Below, in pieces: positions 33,801-45,800 of a stretch of 64,000 bases of DNA. Location: contig WFMF01000017.1 of NCBI GenBank assembly GCA_011033025.1, positions 372,001 to 436,000 on the forward strand, written 5' to 3'. The DNA comes from Beroe forskalii (Eukaryota; Ctenophora; Nuda; Beroida; Beroidae). The notes below the pieces were generated by a model. That model saw only the letters and a program-made list of their open reading frames with translations, was not told the origin of the DNA and made no database searches. The translations under genes and the position numbers were made by a program. Every line of letters starts with the position of its first letter. Positions within the stretch are counted from its first letter, which is position 1.

Positions 33801-36800
33801 AGACGGGCTCACTCCAACAACGTGGGCAACGAGTACAATGAGGTAATGGAAAGTTTTAGAGTGTAATTAAAATTAGTTTAATTACATGTTATATTAGTAT
33901 TAGAAAGAACACGAATCATGGATCTGTCTTCATTTTGAATTTAATAATGGGCGCTCCTGTTTGATCGGAGTATAGCACTTGAAAATATGCCTCTCTGTGA
34001 ATGGCTGTTCCAAAATAGTTATGTAGAGTTTTGCTATGGAACCTTTTAACCATAAAATCCCTGATATTTACCAACCCTCCTTTTCACAGGTAATGGCAGC
34101 CCAGAAGAAACTTGAAGATGAGATAGACTGCTTGCAAAGAGAAAAGGCAGAGCTACAAAACCTGCTGAAAACCCACTACTGTCACAAACCCTCCTCCTCC
34201 TCCTACGCTCCCACCCAACCTCCCCCTCCCTACCAACCTCCCTCCACCCAGCCCCCACCCTACACTCCCCCAGCCACCACTCCCGACATGGGCTTTGTGC
34301 CGGAGTTCTTCATCAAACCCGAGCCTGAAACCCCCCATATTGACGTGGAGATTGACCCTTTTAACTGAGGTGATGCGTCACTTTTGGAGAGGATTGCCGG
34401 CGTGGCGTGGACCTCTCGAAAGATAACATCAAGTGGATCGTGTATCGATCAGAGGACTGATAGGATTGCTAGGAAGATTTATGACTGGACTGATATAGGA
34501 GGATTGAAACATCAAATGCTAGGATGATTTCTAGCGAAATGTTTGGAACACAAGTTTGAGAGACTTTTTGACCCGCTTTTTGGTGATTCTATGCTGCTTT
34601 TTAATTTGGGAGCGCTCTTTTGTACATCTCTTTTTCAGTTATTGTTTTCAAAAAATTCAACAAAATTGAAAAAAAACAAGTTGTGACTATTTTTAACAAG
34701 AATTTTGTTACGGTTGACATTCAGACAATTCCTGATGTACTATTGGCTCAGAGGTACAATCTGATGGCGTGTATATATCTACATTCAGAGTTAAAATGTA
34801 TAAACAGTGATTCAGTCAAAAGTCAGATAAAATGCGATTGATTATTATTTAAAATTTCAAAAGCTTTATTTAAAAGTATCAGACTTCAGATGGTGATTCG
34901 AGATCTTTCTATATCAAAAAACATGAACTCTTATCATTGATTGTGTTCAATAAACTTTTTAACTCTATTCTCATGAACATTCTTGTCTGCAAAATCAGCT
35001 AAAAGTTTGTGTCTGGCCCAGATAGGTTGCTAAGTTTTATCTTTTGAGAAGTATGCTTATATTGCTATATTTTCCGAACAGCTGTTGTTAACTTGAAATG
35101 ATAGGTTTTAGCATTGCGAATTGTGACGTTTTGACATTTTCTGGATGTAAGGTTTGAATGTTATATTTGATCGTATAATTCTGCACAAATATTTCAAAAA
35201 TAGAAGAAATGTATCCATATTTAATCAATCTTAATTATTTTCTATATTAATGATCCAATCAAAAGTAAGATTTTTGACCCCCGTCCTCTTCATTCATTGA
35301 TTAGAGACCGTTTTGACTTAAAAGTTGAGTTTAGGCATTTATTATTTTTGGCTAAAAGGAAAGCAGTCTGTTTCACAGTTTGATTTTCCATTTTCTATGA
35401 TATTTTAATGCCAAGACATCAATCATGTGAAAATTTTAAAAATGTAATTAATTAATTTATTTATTGATTTTCCACAACTGAGCAGTTTGTTTTTGGAAGA
35501 CTGAAGTGATGCATATCTGACATTCATTCATACGGGTAATTCATACTTTTACAAATAGTGCGTAAGGTTTTCGTACAAACGACCACAAAAACATCAAAGC
35601 CACTTGTAGTCTTTTAAATGGCTGCAAGACGGGTAAAGGCCAGAGTTGACTCCATCACAGTGACTTTTTGCATGTCATAAAACCCTAAATAATTCAAATA
35701 ATCATAATCCAACTCACGGCAGCAGAGCACTTGTCGAGAGAGTTGGAAGTTAGGATGATCCTGCGTTCCATCAAGAGAGCCATGTAGAGGGTGTATATAC
35801 ACCGGGTGTTGAGCCGACCCAGCAACACTGCCAGGTTACGGTTCTCGTTCAGACTCACCAGGCCTCGGTGGTCTGGGACTGTCAACTTGCACTTCTGAGG
35901 GGAGAGTGGTGAAAAGGAGTGGGGAGAGGAGGGAGTGGTGAAAAGGATAAGGGTGAGTGAGGAGCGGACAGAAGGGGAAGTGGTTAGTGCAGAGTGGAGA
36001 GAGTGCTTGGTATTCGGAGGGGTAGACGACAGTGTTTAATAAACCGGAGAGGAAATGGAGAGGATTTATGAGAAAGAGAGGCGTCAAAGAAAACTTGGGT
36101 GTTTCGCGGATTTCCAAATCTAAGCTGATTTGAATACAGCAGTGTACAGTGTACAGTGTACACCTTATAAAATCAAAAGATTTTTTAAGTATTTCTCAAG
36201 TCTGATAGGCATAAGACAGCGAGACCAGGCATATCCAATCCTTTTGCATGTCTGAAGATAATCACTGGAAATTAATATTCATGAGGTTAACATTCACGCA
36301 AATCAACGTGACATGAAAATACGCTTATTTGGAAAGTTGGAATATCCACAAGTATTCGTAAAACCACACGTTTCTCATAATATTCCTTGACTCTGAAACA
36401 TCTTTATCCTTCATTCTTTGCCGATCCTACTTCCTAAACACTAAATCAATTATCATGGATTTCAATCAATTGCTGAAGCTTATAACGGAGCTGTACTCTA
36501 GAAGCCAGAAACAAGGGTGACCTTATGTTCTGTATAAACTTACTTTGTTCCCATCTAATCACCTGTCACAGAGGCGGTACCCTGAACTTCTACTTGTACT
36601 GCTACTTCTTACAATTATATAACAGAGAAGTAAGCATTGAGTCACGGCTATTTCTGTTGTTGAGGGGTAACACTAGCTGTTCCCGGCTGTTCTACGCTGC
36701 CAATCTGTCATGGATTGATCAGATAACAGCACTTCTGTACTGTGGTTTGTAGAAAGAAATACAATTCAGATTACAGGAGGGCTTTTGTTACTTTTGAAAT

Positions 36801-39800
36801 CAGATACGGTATAAGTTGTATGTGACGCAGCATGTTAGACGATTAGATCATCCACAGTTATGATGTACACTGTACATGGTTTAGAAAATTAGAAGCAATT
36901 TCGTGCATTTGATTTTTTTAAATGTGTCATTTTTTATTCAAAATGTACTGATGTATTTGTATAGGTCCAACCTGTTATCTCAGTTCAGAAGTACATTGTA
37001 TAATTCAGTGTATAATGTATAATGTATATTGGCCAATTCCATCAACTGTAAACTTTGTATTGCTCTTACTATAATCAACGATTGAAATGACTTCATTTCG
37101 CACAATCGCGAACGTCTTCACTTTGAGCTTAATATTGGAATTAATTGCCTTGATAAGTGCCCGGATTATGCAATTAAAATAACCATTGTCATGGGATTCT
37201 GGTTACATCATCACTTGTTGCCGTGGTTAGTGGTGAATGTCACGACCATGACTTACAGTAGTTAATTGATGACGCCTAACGCCCATTTCTGGATACTCAT
37301 ATTACTAATGTATGCTGCATTCCAATCATAACTCTCCAGTGACGTCACAGACTCCCACACCTGGCCCTCAATTTTCAGTGTCGTCACAGGTACGCAGCAG
37401 CTGTTACATAGTACAAGAGGAGCAATTGTGCAAAAGTGAAAAAGATAAAATTCCTGCATACCAAAGCATTAAAATATTAGAATAATGATAAGGTGACGTT
37501 GCAAGTTTTTCATTAAAAACGACTACCAAGTTATATTGAAAAGAGGTAATCAACATATCGATTATTTAGGAATGAAAGTGCGTACCATGGATCCGGCGTC
37601 GACTGGGAAGGGTCCGGGAGGAGGCACAGGGAAGGAGTAAAGTGACTGAATGAACTCCTGGGCACTCTTATGGTACTGAGCCATACTCCGGACCTTGACC
37701 ACCATCGACACGAACTTACAGAAGAAGTCGTGCCACGGTAGGTAGCTGAAAGAGGCGAAGTGAGATGGTAGGAATAGAAATAGAAGTCAAATTACAACAT
37801 GTAGCGTCAGATGTGTTAAAAAAGGGGGGTTAGCAAACTCAAGGCTTTGCTTCCTGAAATAATAACCAGGGAGTAAGATAGATTATATACTTTGAGAAAT
37901 GAGAGCTATGAAACCGCCTCGACTTCGTCTCGGTGGTATTAGTTTATTACAATTGCATTATGCATGCCTCCAAATACCCTCAAACGGTTAGATCTTATTG
38001 TAGGGGAGGTTAAGTATAAGCGATGTGAGCCTTTCCATCGAAGCAGTCAGATGAACGGCTTTCTTGAGAATTAAATTGGAATGTGGGTTTCGTCACCCAT
38101 GGATGATGTAACGAATATGGTGCTCATGATTCCGATGACGCCATTACGAAAGACCTTACAGAACGTCAGCACTTACCATGACAACCTCTGTTATATTAGC
38201 ACGTGTCAGGTATACCCACTACGTAAATCACTACGTCACACTAACGAGTGGTACTCCATTTAATGGCACTTAATTCGCAGGACTACCTTCATTCCATGAT
38301 GGCAATGACTGCAGTATATATCATCATTTTGTCATACAATGCATGGAGCATGAGTGTATGGCATCTCTCCGAGGTGGCATCACGTATTTTAATTAAAGAG
38401 GGAAATCAGAGGAATATTCGTGGGGGTACCAAGTATCGTTTTCCATTTACCCATATCCAAAAAGCCGCGAACCTGCAAACCTGGTTCGGGGGAAATTTTG
38501 AGCCGGGGGAAATTTTGGGGAAATTGGAGGAAATTTTTGGTGGAAGCCAAGTACAGAAAATTTGATTTAACACCAAAAATCACTATGTTTTACCAGAATT
38601 ATATTGTAATAAATTTTAAAAATGAAAATTCAAATCGTTCCTGTACTAACTAACAGTTTTCAGTGATAGGATCTAGCAGGCATGGATCCAAGGGGGCGTG
38701 CGGGGGGGCATGCGTATGCCCCCAAACGAAAATTTGGAGGTGTGCTCTGGGTGTGCAATTCAAAAAATTTGAAATAAAAATCAACATTAGAATTGAAAAT
38801 AAAGGCCGAAAATGGACTAGAAAAGTTATGAAAATCGATGATATTATTTGAAAACAAAGTTTATAGATAATTTAGGTGCAAACTAAACGATGTGGTTCTT
38901 TAATGACAATCAATTTCGTCGTTCTATGACATCTTCAGGTCTCAAATTTGATTGTATAAATCAAATTTGAGACCTTAAGATGTCGTAGAATGACGAAATT
39001 GATTGTCATTAAAGAACCACATCGTTTAGTTTTGTACCTGTACCATTGAGTCAAAAGAGAATAAATCAGTTACTCATCAATTGCAATCATGCGACTCTTA
39101 TTCAACGACCCGATCCGTGAAATCAATTCCAAGAAAGCATGAATAGTCTTATTTGTCATGTATCGATAGCATCAATTATCAATAGCAACTAGCATTCCTC
39201 ATGGGTATATAGGTGGCAAAATTGTGTACGACAACAATGATGTAGATGTGACATGAAAACAGTGCAAAAATTCTATTGAGGTGACATTTCTTGACGCCCC
39301 ACACCTTGGTTTATGGGGGCTGCCGCCCCCAGACCCCTGCTTTTCTTTCTTCATTTTAAATATATGTAGTGAAATTGTGTACAACAAAAGGGATGGAGCT
39401 GTTGAGATGAAAACAATGCAAAAACCCTATTGAGATGACAATTCTTGACACTCCACACCTCTGGCTTCTGGGGGCTGCCGCCCCCAGACCCCTGCTGTTC
39501 TTTCTTTTTATTTTTAATATATTTAGTGAAATTGTGTACGGCAAAAAAGATGGAGCTTTTGAGATAAAAACAGTGCAAAGATCTTATTGAGGTGACATTT
39601 CTTTACACTCCAGACCTTGTTTATGGGGGCTGCCGCCCCCAGACCCCCTCGCTGCTAATACATACTTGAATTATTTTTACATTCAGAAAACGTCATTTTG
39701 CAAATGGAGCACCGCGAGGGCTTAAATTTGCACGCCCCCAAAAATTCTGGGCTGGATCCAGGCTGGATCCATGTCAATAACTATAAGCAATGAATAATTC

Positions 39801-42800
39801 CCTGTTCTAGATTAGCTTCACAATGAGAGCCTTTTTAACTTCTGATATATTAAGTTGGGCCTTCTGGGTCACAGGACACCCGACCCTTTCAATGCTGGCT
39901 ACAGGGCACCACCATGCCAGCATATAATTGCCCTAGTCAGGACCCTGGTTTCTTAGACTTGAAAAGTTGAAAAAATGGACATTAAAGTACGCAGTATTTT
40001 CAAAATTCATGAGCCACAACGCAAGTTTCATAAATAATAATATTGAATTATGAAAATTAATGACAAAAACAATTGAAACGTATGAAATTGGAATAAAATG
40101 AACAATTGCGGCTTTTTTAAGTTTGGAAGTGTCAAATGTGATTTCTTACACTAAGTTAGTCATTGATGCAATTTTTTGTTACTGGGGGTGGGGGTGCAAC
40201 GTAACGAAATTACGAAATATTCACATAAGGGCTTTGAAAATAAATGAAAATATAGACCAAATTTTACGATTGCATATTAACCTCGAACAAACAGCTGTTA
40301 AATAAGAAGAACTCAAAAATAATGTTTTTGAATCTTAAGTTCAGATTAGGAGAATAGATGGGCAACAAATTTGAATCCGAGCTCATTAAAATCAAAATTG
40401 TTTGCATTTTTATCTTTTCATAACCCACTTCTAGCTTCAGTAAATAATTGAATTCCTCATTCCGTCAAATTCTCGCAGCAAACCATCGAATTGTTTTATT
40501 GAAAGAATTACCGCTAATTTTCATAATGGAACAACTCTTACCATTTCTGCTACGACGGTGATAAGTTAGTCTTCGGTCAAAAACTTTTTACCGAACTCGA
40601 AAATTCTATTGGGAACGTATAAATTATGAATTTCAACAGTGGAAACGCTTCCAAAATATACAACAACGAAATGGCAGATTCTTCGTGAAAATGCACGTGC
40701 AGTTTTGCGCGCGCTAGCCCATGTATCCATAGCAACGCGCTCAACAGGTGAATCAAATCTAAAACTCGATCATGTTTTTCGCGACCCTTTTTCCAACTTT
40801 GAGCGTTAACCACAAAAATCTAAAGCCTTTACTCAAAAAAGAAGAATGTAGCAATACGAAGACACCTTTTTCTACCACCCTGCAAAAAATCGCGGTTTTT
40901 CAACTCCTAGTTTGTCAGATTTTCTGGGAGAGCGGAGGCTCCTACCTTGAACTACCTCTCTCGATTATAATAATAGATTAAAAAAGAAGCAAATTTTGCA
41001 AACTGCTTGCTTTGCTCACAAAATATAGTCAATTTCTTGAGCGAAGCAAGCGGGCTGCAAAATGGGCAAAAATTTCTGGTTCGGGGGAAATTTTTTATTT
41101 TTTGGATATGGGTCCATTTATCATCCCCAAAGCCACTGCCTAAAACAGACACTCCCAAAATCCTAAAGTCCTAATTCCTAAACACTGGAATGGGATACCT
41201 ATGATTGGTAGTCCTATCCAGAGAGGCACTAGTACCTAAAAAATGATATATACAAAAGAAATATTCGAAATTCCTCACTCAACCATAACCAAAAGTTTGC
41301 AGAAACATTTATCAGCTTTTTGTGAACTAATAAGCAGTTCACCAGGGGGTCAGTAGGGGGGGGGAGTTTCACTGTCCCAATTGTCCCTGTCCCAATTTAC
41401 TTTTTTTCGAGTTTGGGACTGGTTTTTGGGACAATTGGGACAACTGGGACATTTGGGACAAACAAAAAGTTGAAAAAATCAGTCATTTATCATTTTTTAC
41501 ATTGATTCAAGATTTTCTATCATTGAAATGAATGTTATATTCAAACTAGTATACTTAAAGTTCATATTTTGGTTGTGTTTGTTTGCAGTGGTTAAGCGTT
41601 TCCACTTCCCTATCCCAAAACCTATGATGGGAAAAAGACAGTGGCAGTTGCAACGCAGCAAGTGCTGCTATGTAACAAGACAAAAAACACTAAACTGCCG
41701 CTCAAAAACACAATCATTTGAATCCCAGTTGTCTCTGTCATTTTTGTCCCAAATGTCCCATTTGATCCAGTCTGCATTTACTTTTTTGAGTCCCATTTGT
41801 TCCACTTTCTCTGTCCCATTTGTCCCAAATGTCCCAATTGTCCCAAATGTCCCAATTGTCCCAGTCCAAATTCACTTTTTCGAGTCCCATTTGTTCTATT
41901 TTCTCTGTCCCATTTGTCCCAATTGTCCCAAATGTCCCTATTGTCCCAGTCCAAATTCACTTTTTCGATTCACATTTGTTCTATTTTCTCTGTCCCATTT
42001 GTCCCAATTGTCCCATTTGTCCCTGTCCCAATCCACTTTTTCTTGAGTTTGGGACAATTGGGACAGTGAAACCCCCCCGTTATGAATTAGCTGACGACGC
42101 AGATACAGGAGGTAGGGGAAGTGGTGATGGTGTAGCCGAAGGAAAACATGGACTCGGCACTGTTTGTTATCGTGAAGCTGAAGTACTGCCCAACTTGCCT
42201 GCAGGGGTGGGTATGAGGATTGGGGGGGGGGGGTGTACTACTTTTTCTGCAGAGGGGTTATTGTTTTTAGAGTGGGGTTGTGAATTTAGTGTGTGAACGC
42301 GGGTTCTGTAGGGGAAGCTGAACCGAAGGAGAACAGCTTGCTTGCAAAGTTGTTAGTTGTCCTCAGCATTAATCTGAATTTTACATTTTCATCTAAAGAG
42401 GGTATTTAATATCAACATTTTTGTAACATTGGCATCGGTACCAGCAGTACCGCTTCCACCAACCAAATTGTGGAAACAGTTAGCAATTATAAAAGGAGCA
42501 TGTTTTTGGAATAATGGCACTAAAATCAAATTAGACCATTATACTGCATGCTTTCAATGCTATTATCGCGAAATATTGCTCATTGAAACATTCCATAGAC
42601 AATTTGTACAATTTTCCATGTTAGTGGTAACTTACATTTAACCTTTAATTATTAGATTCAGTCATTTTGATACAAATTGTGGCTTGTGTATTTTAGTAGG
42701 AATCAAAATGCTTATCGGAAATTCGAATTGAACACTACTCAGCGATATCAAAGCATATCAAATTTCATTTAAAAGGAAGTGTTGGGAAGTTGCGTTTTAA

Positions 42801-45800
42801 AGCTTTGCAGTTGAGCAGTAAATGTTAAATGGCATGTCTTTTCATTAGTCGAAAGCAAAGCGCCAAATAAGTCGGTGAAAAGGGCAATAGAAATTCCAAG
42901 TAGGAAGGGCTGACAAAGATTACAAAAATACAGAGCTTTATAATTGCATTGTGGTTCCAACGTTTGAGAGAAAACGCGTGAGCAGAAACTGCCCAGTGCT
43001 CGCACAGGTGCTAAGGGCAATGCTCGGCTTTTTTACCTTTTTACCTGACCCTCCTGTCCCTTCTCAGCTACCAGACCTTGACACATTCGTGTAAAATTCC
43101 AAGTCATAAGACGCATATTGATCAATGAAATAGTATTGAAAAAGCTTAAAAAGGTTTTTGCCTCAAATTCAAATGGAGCATGAATCAGAAAAAGGAAGCA
43201 GAATCGGAACACACCGTGATTTAAGTGTACGAACAGAAACACCATGAAAATAGCTTACATTTCAGAAACAGGGAAACAGAAGACTGGAACATTGCTGAGG
43301 ATATCCTGAAAATGTTTTGAATTATATTATTAGATAGATTTCATAAATAAAGATAGGAATCAGCATAAATTGTATATCTATCATCTTAATCGTCGCTTCC
43401 CACTACCAGATAGACGAATTTTCGAAAGCACCCTATTAGACTGTACATCTTTCCAATTGCATCGTGTAGTATTACTGAATTCAGTTAACCTAAAGATTTA
43501 GAATCATCGGACGTGCTCAGTGACTTGGAGAAGGACTTTTGATCTTTGCATGAAAGCTGGGGGTGTTTTCATTGAAAACACCCCCAGCTTTTCAAGAACC
43601 CCGGAAATATATGGGCGGTTATTTTATCAGCAGACTTTATCAGCAGACTTGATTTTATGGCTTCTTCAATAGTTCGATACACTTACACTCTTACAATTTT
43701 ACACTCATAACTTCTATATTATACTATGTGTAAGAAGTCGAAGTGTACACTTTATACACGATTAGCTATTAACATTCAAACATTATCACAAGATTAGATC
43801 ATTCGGCAAAGGAGGCGGCTGCGGACGTTTTTCCGAATCGTAGATCGAATAAATATCCTAAATTCTACAAAAAGTATTTTAACACGTACGTGCGCGCTGT
43901 ATAAACAATAAGTTTCTAGTCGCGCGTTACAAATAATTTGATGCAAATTGCCAAATGTACCAATATGATAATACTGCGAAATGCAGGGTTTACAATTTAA
44001 ACATGATTTGACTGTTAAATGCTTTTCCTCGATGATATTTAAAATCTAAAGGTTCACCAAGAATATCCCTCCTACACCTCTTCCTTGACGTGTGATGACC
44101 AGTCTCTTCTATTCCTTACATCTCTATCTTCTATTCCTTACATCTCGTAAGGAATACGAGACGACTGATGACCAGCCCCTCCTACTTCTACCATGCCTTC
44201 CTTGACGAGTGATGACCAGCCCCTCCTACCACGTCTTCCTTGACGAGTGATGTCCAGCCCCTCCTACTCGTACCACACCTTCCTTGACGAGTGATGACCA
44301 GCCCCTACTACTCCTAAAACGCCTTGCATGATGAGTTTTGACCAGCCTCTCCTACTCCTACCACGTCTTCCTTGACGAGTGATGACCAGCCCCTCCAACC
44401 CGTACCACGCCTCCTTGAAGAGTGATGACCAGCCCTTCCTACTCCTACCGCGCCTTCCTTGACGAATGATGACCATCCCCTCCTACTTGTACCAAACCTT
44501 CTTTGACGAGTGATGTCCAGCCCCTCCAACTCCTTACATCTCTTCCTTGACGAGTCATGACCAGCCCCTCCTACTCCTACCACGCCTTCCTTGACGAGTG
44601 ATGACCAGCCCCTCCTACCACGTCTTCCTTGACGGGTGATGTTCACCCCTCCTACTCCTTACATCTCTTCCTTGACGAGTGATGACCAGCCCCTCCCAGC
44701 ACGAATTCCTTGACGAGTTATGACCAGCCTTCCTACTTGTACCACGTCTTCCGTGACGGGTGATGACCAGCCCCTCCTAGCACGAATTCCTTGACGAGTG
44801 ATGACCAGCCCCTCCTACTCCTTACCACACCTTCCTTGACGAATGATGACCAGCCCCTCCTACCACGTCTTCCTTGACGAGTGATGTCCAGCCCCTCCTA
44901 CTCGTACCACACCTTCCTTGACGAGTGATGACCACTGACCAGCCCTTACTACTCCTAAAACGCCTTGCATGATGAGTTTTGACCAGCCCCTCCTACTCCT
45001 ACCACGCCTTCCTTGACGAGTGATGACCAGCCCCTCCTACCACGTCTTCCTTGACGGGCGATGTTCACCCCCTTCTACTCCTTACATCTCTTCCTTGACG
45101 AGTGGTGACCAGCCCCTCCTAGCACGAATTCCTTAACGAGTGATGACCAGCCCCTACTACTTGTACCACGCCTTCCTTGACGAGTGATGTCCAGCCCCTC
45201 CTACTCCTACCACACCTTCCTTGACGAGTGATGACCAGCTCCTCCTACTCCTTACCACACCTTCCTTGACGAGTGATGACCAGCCCCTCCTACTCCTACC
45301 ACGCCTTCCTTGACGAGTGATGACCAGCCCCTCCTACCACGTCTTCCTTGACGAGTGATGTCCAGCCCCTCCTACTCGTACCACACCTTCCTTGACGAGT
45401 GATGACCACTGACCAGCCCTTACTACTCCTAAAACGCCTTGCATGATGAGTTTTGACCAGCCCCTCCTACTCCTACCACGCCTTCCTTGACGAGTGATGA
45501 CCAGCCCCTCCTACCACGTCTTCCTTGACGGGCGATGTTCACCCCCTTCTACTCCTTACATCTCTTCCTTGACGAGTGGTGACCAGCCCCTCCTAGCACG
45601 AATTCCTTGACGAGTGATGACCAGCTCCTCCTACTCCTTACCACACCTTCCTTGACGAGTGATGACCAGCCCCTCCTACCACGTCTTCCTTGACGAGTGA
45701 TGTCCAGCCCCTACTACTTGTACCACGTCTTCCTTGACGAGTGATGTCCAGCCCCTCCTACTTCTGCCACGCCTTCCTTGACGAGTGATGACTAGCCCCT

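Larger units (their letters stand above)
38681..39773. mobile_element. Non-autonomous element with inverted ends (about 1.1 kb)
   Basis: The left end reads CATGGATCCA followed by GGGGGCGTGC; the right end is the mirror, GCACGCCCCC and then TGGATCCATG (39764-39773). Inside are a long hairpin (38881-39032) and three 155-bp tandem copies (39212-39650). There is no transposase frame. A composite non-autonomous DNA element in a DENND1 intron is the likely reading. Confidence 0.65.

Noticed and set aside
37262-37459. Minus-strand frame as an extra DENND1 exon
   Set aside because: The flanking exons at 37586 and 35894 already join in phase and match the family without it.
41528-42296. Plus-strand frames of 90-172 residues
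   Set aside because: They follow the TGTCCCAATTG satellite and run antisense through a real DENND1 exon.
44264-44646. Minus-strand frames rich in GRRGRSRRGW
   Set aside because: Produced by the minisatellite at 44.1-45.9 kb.
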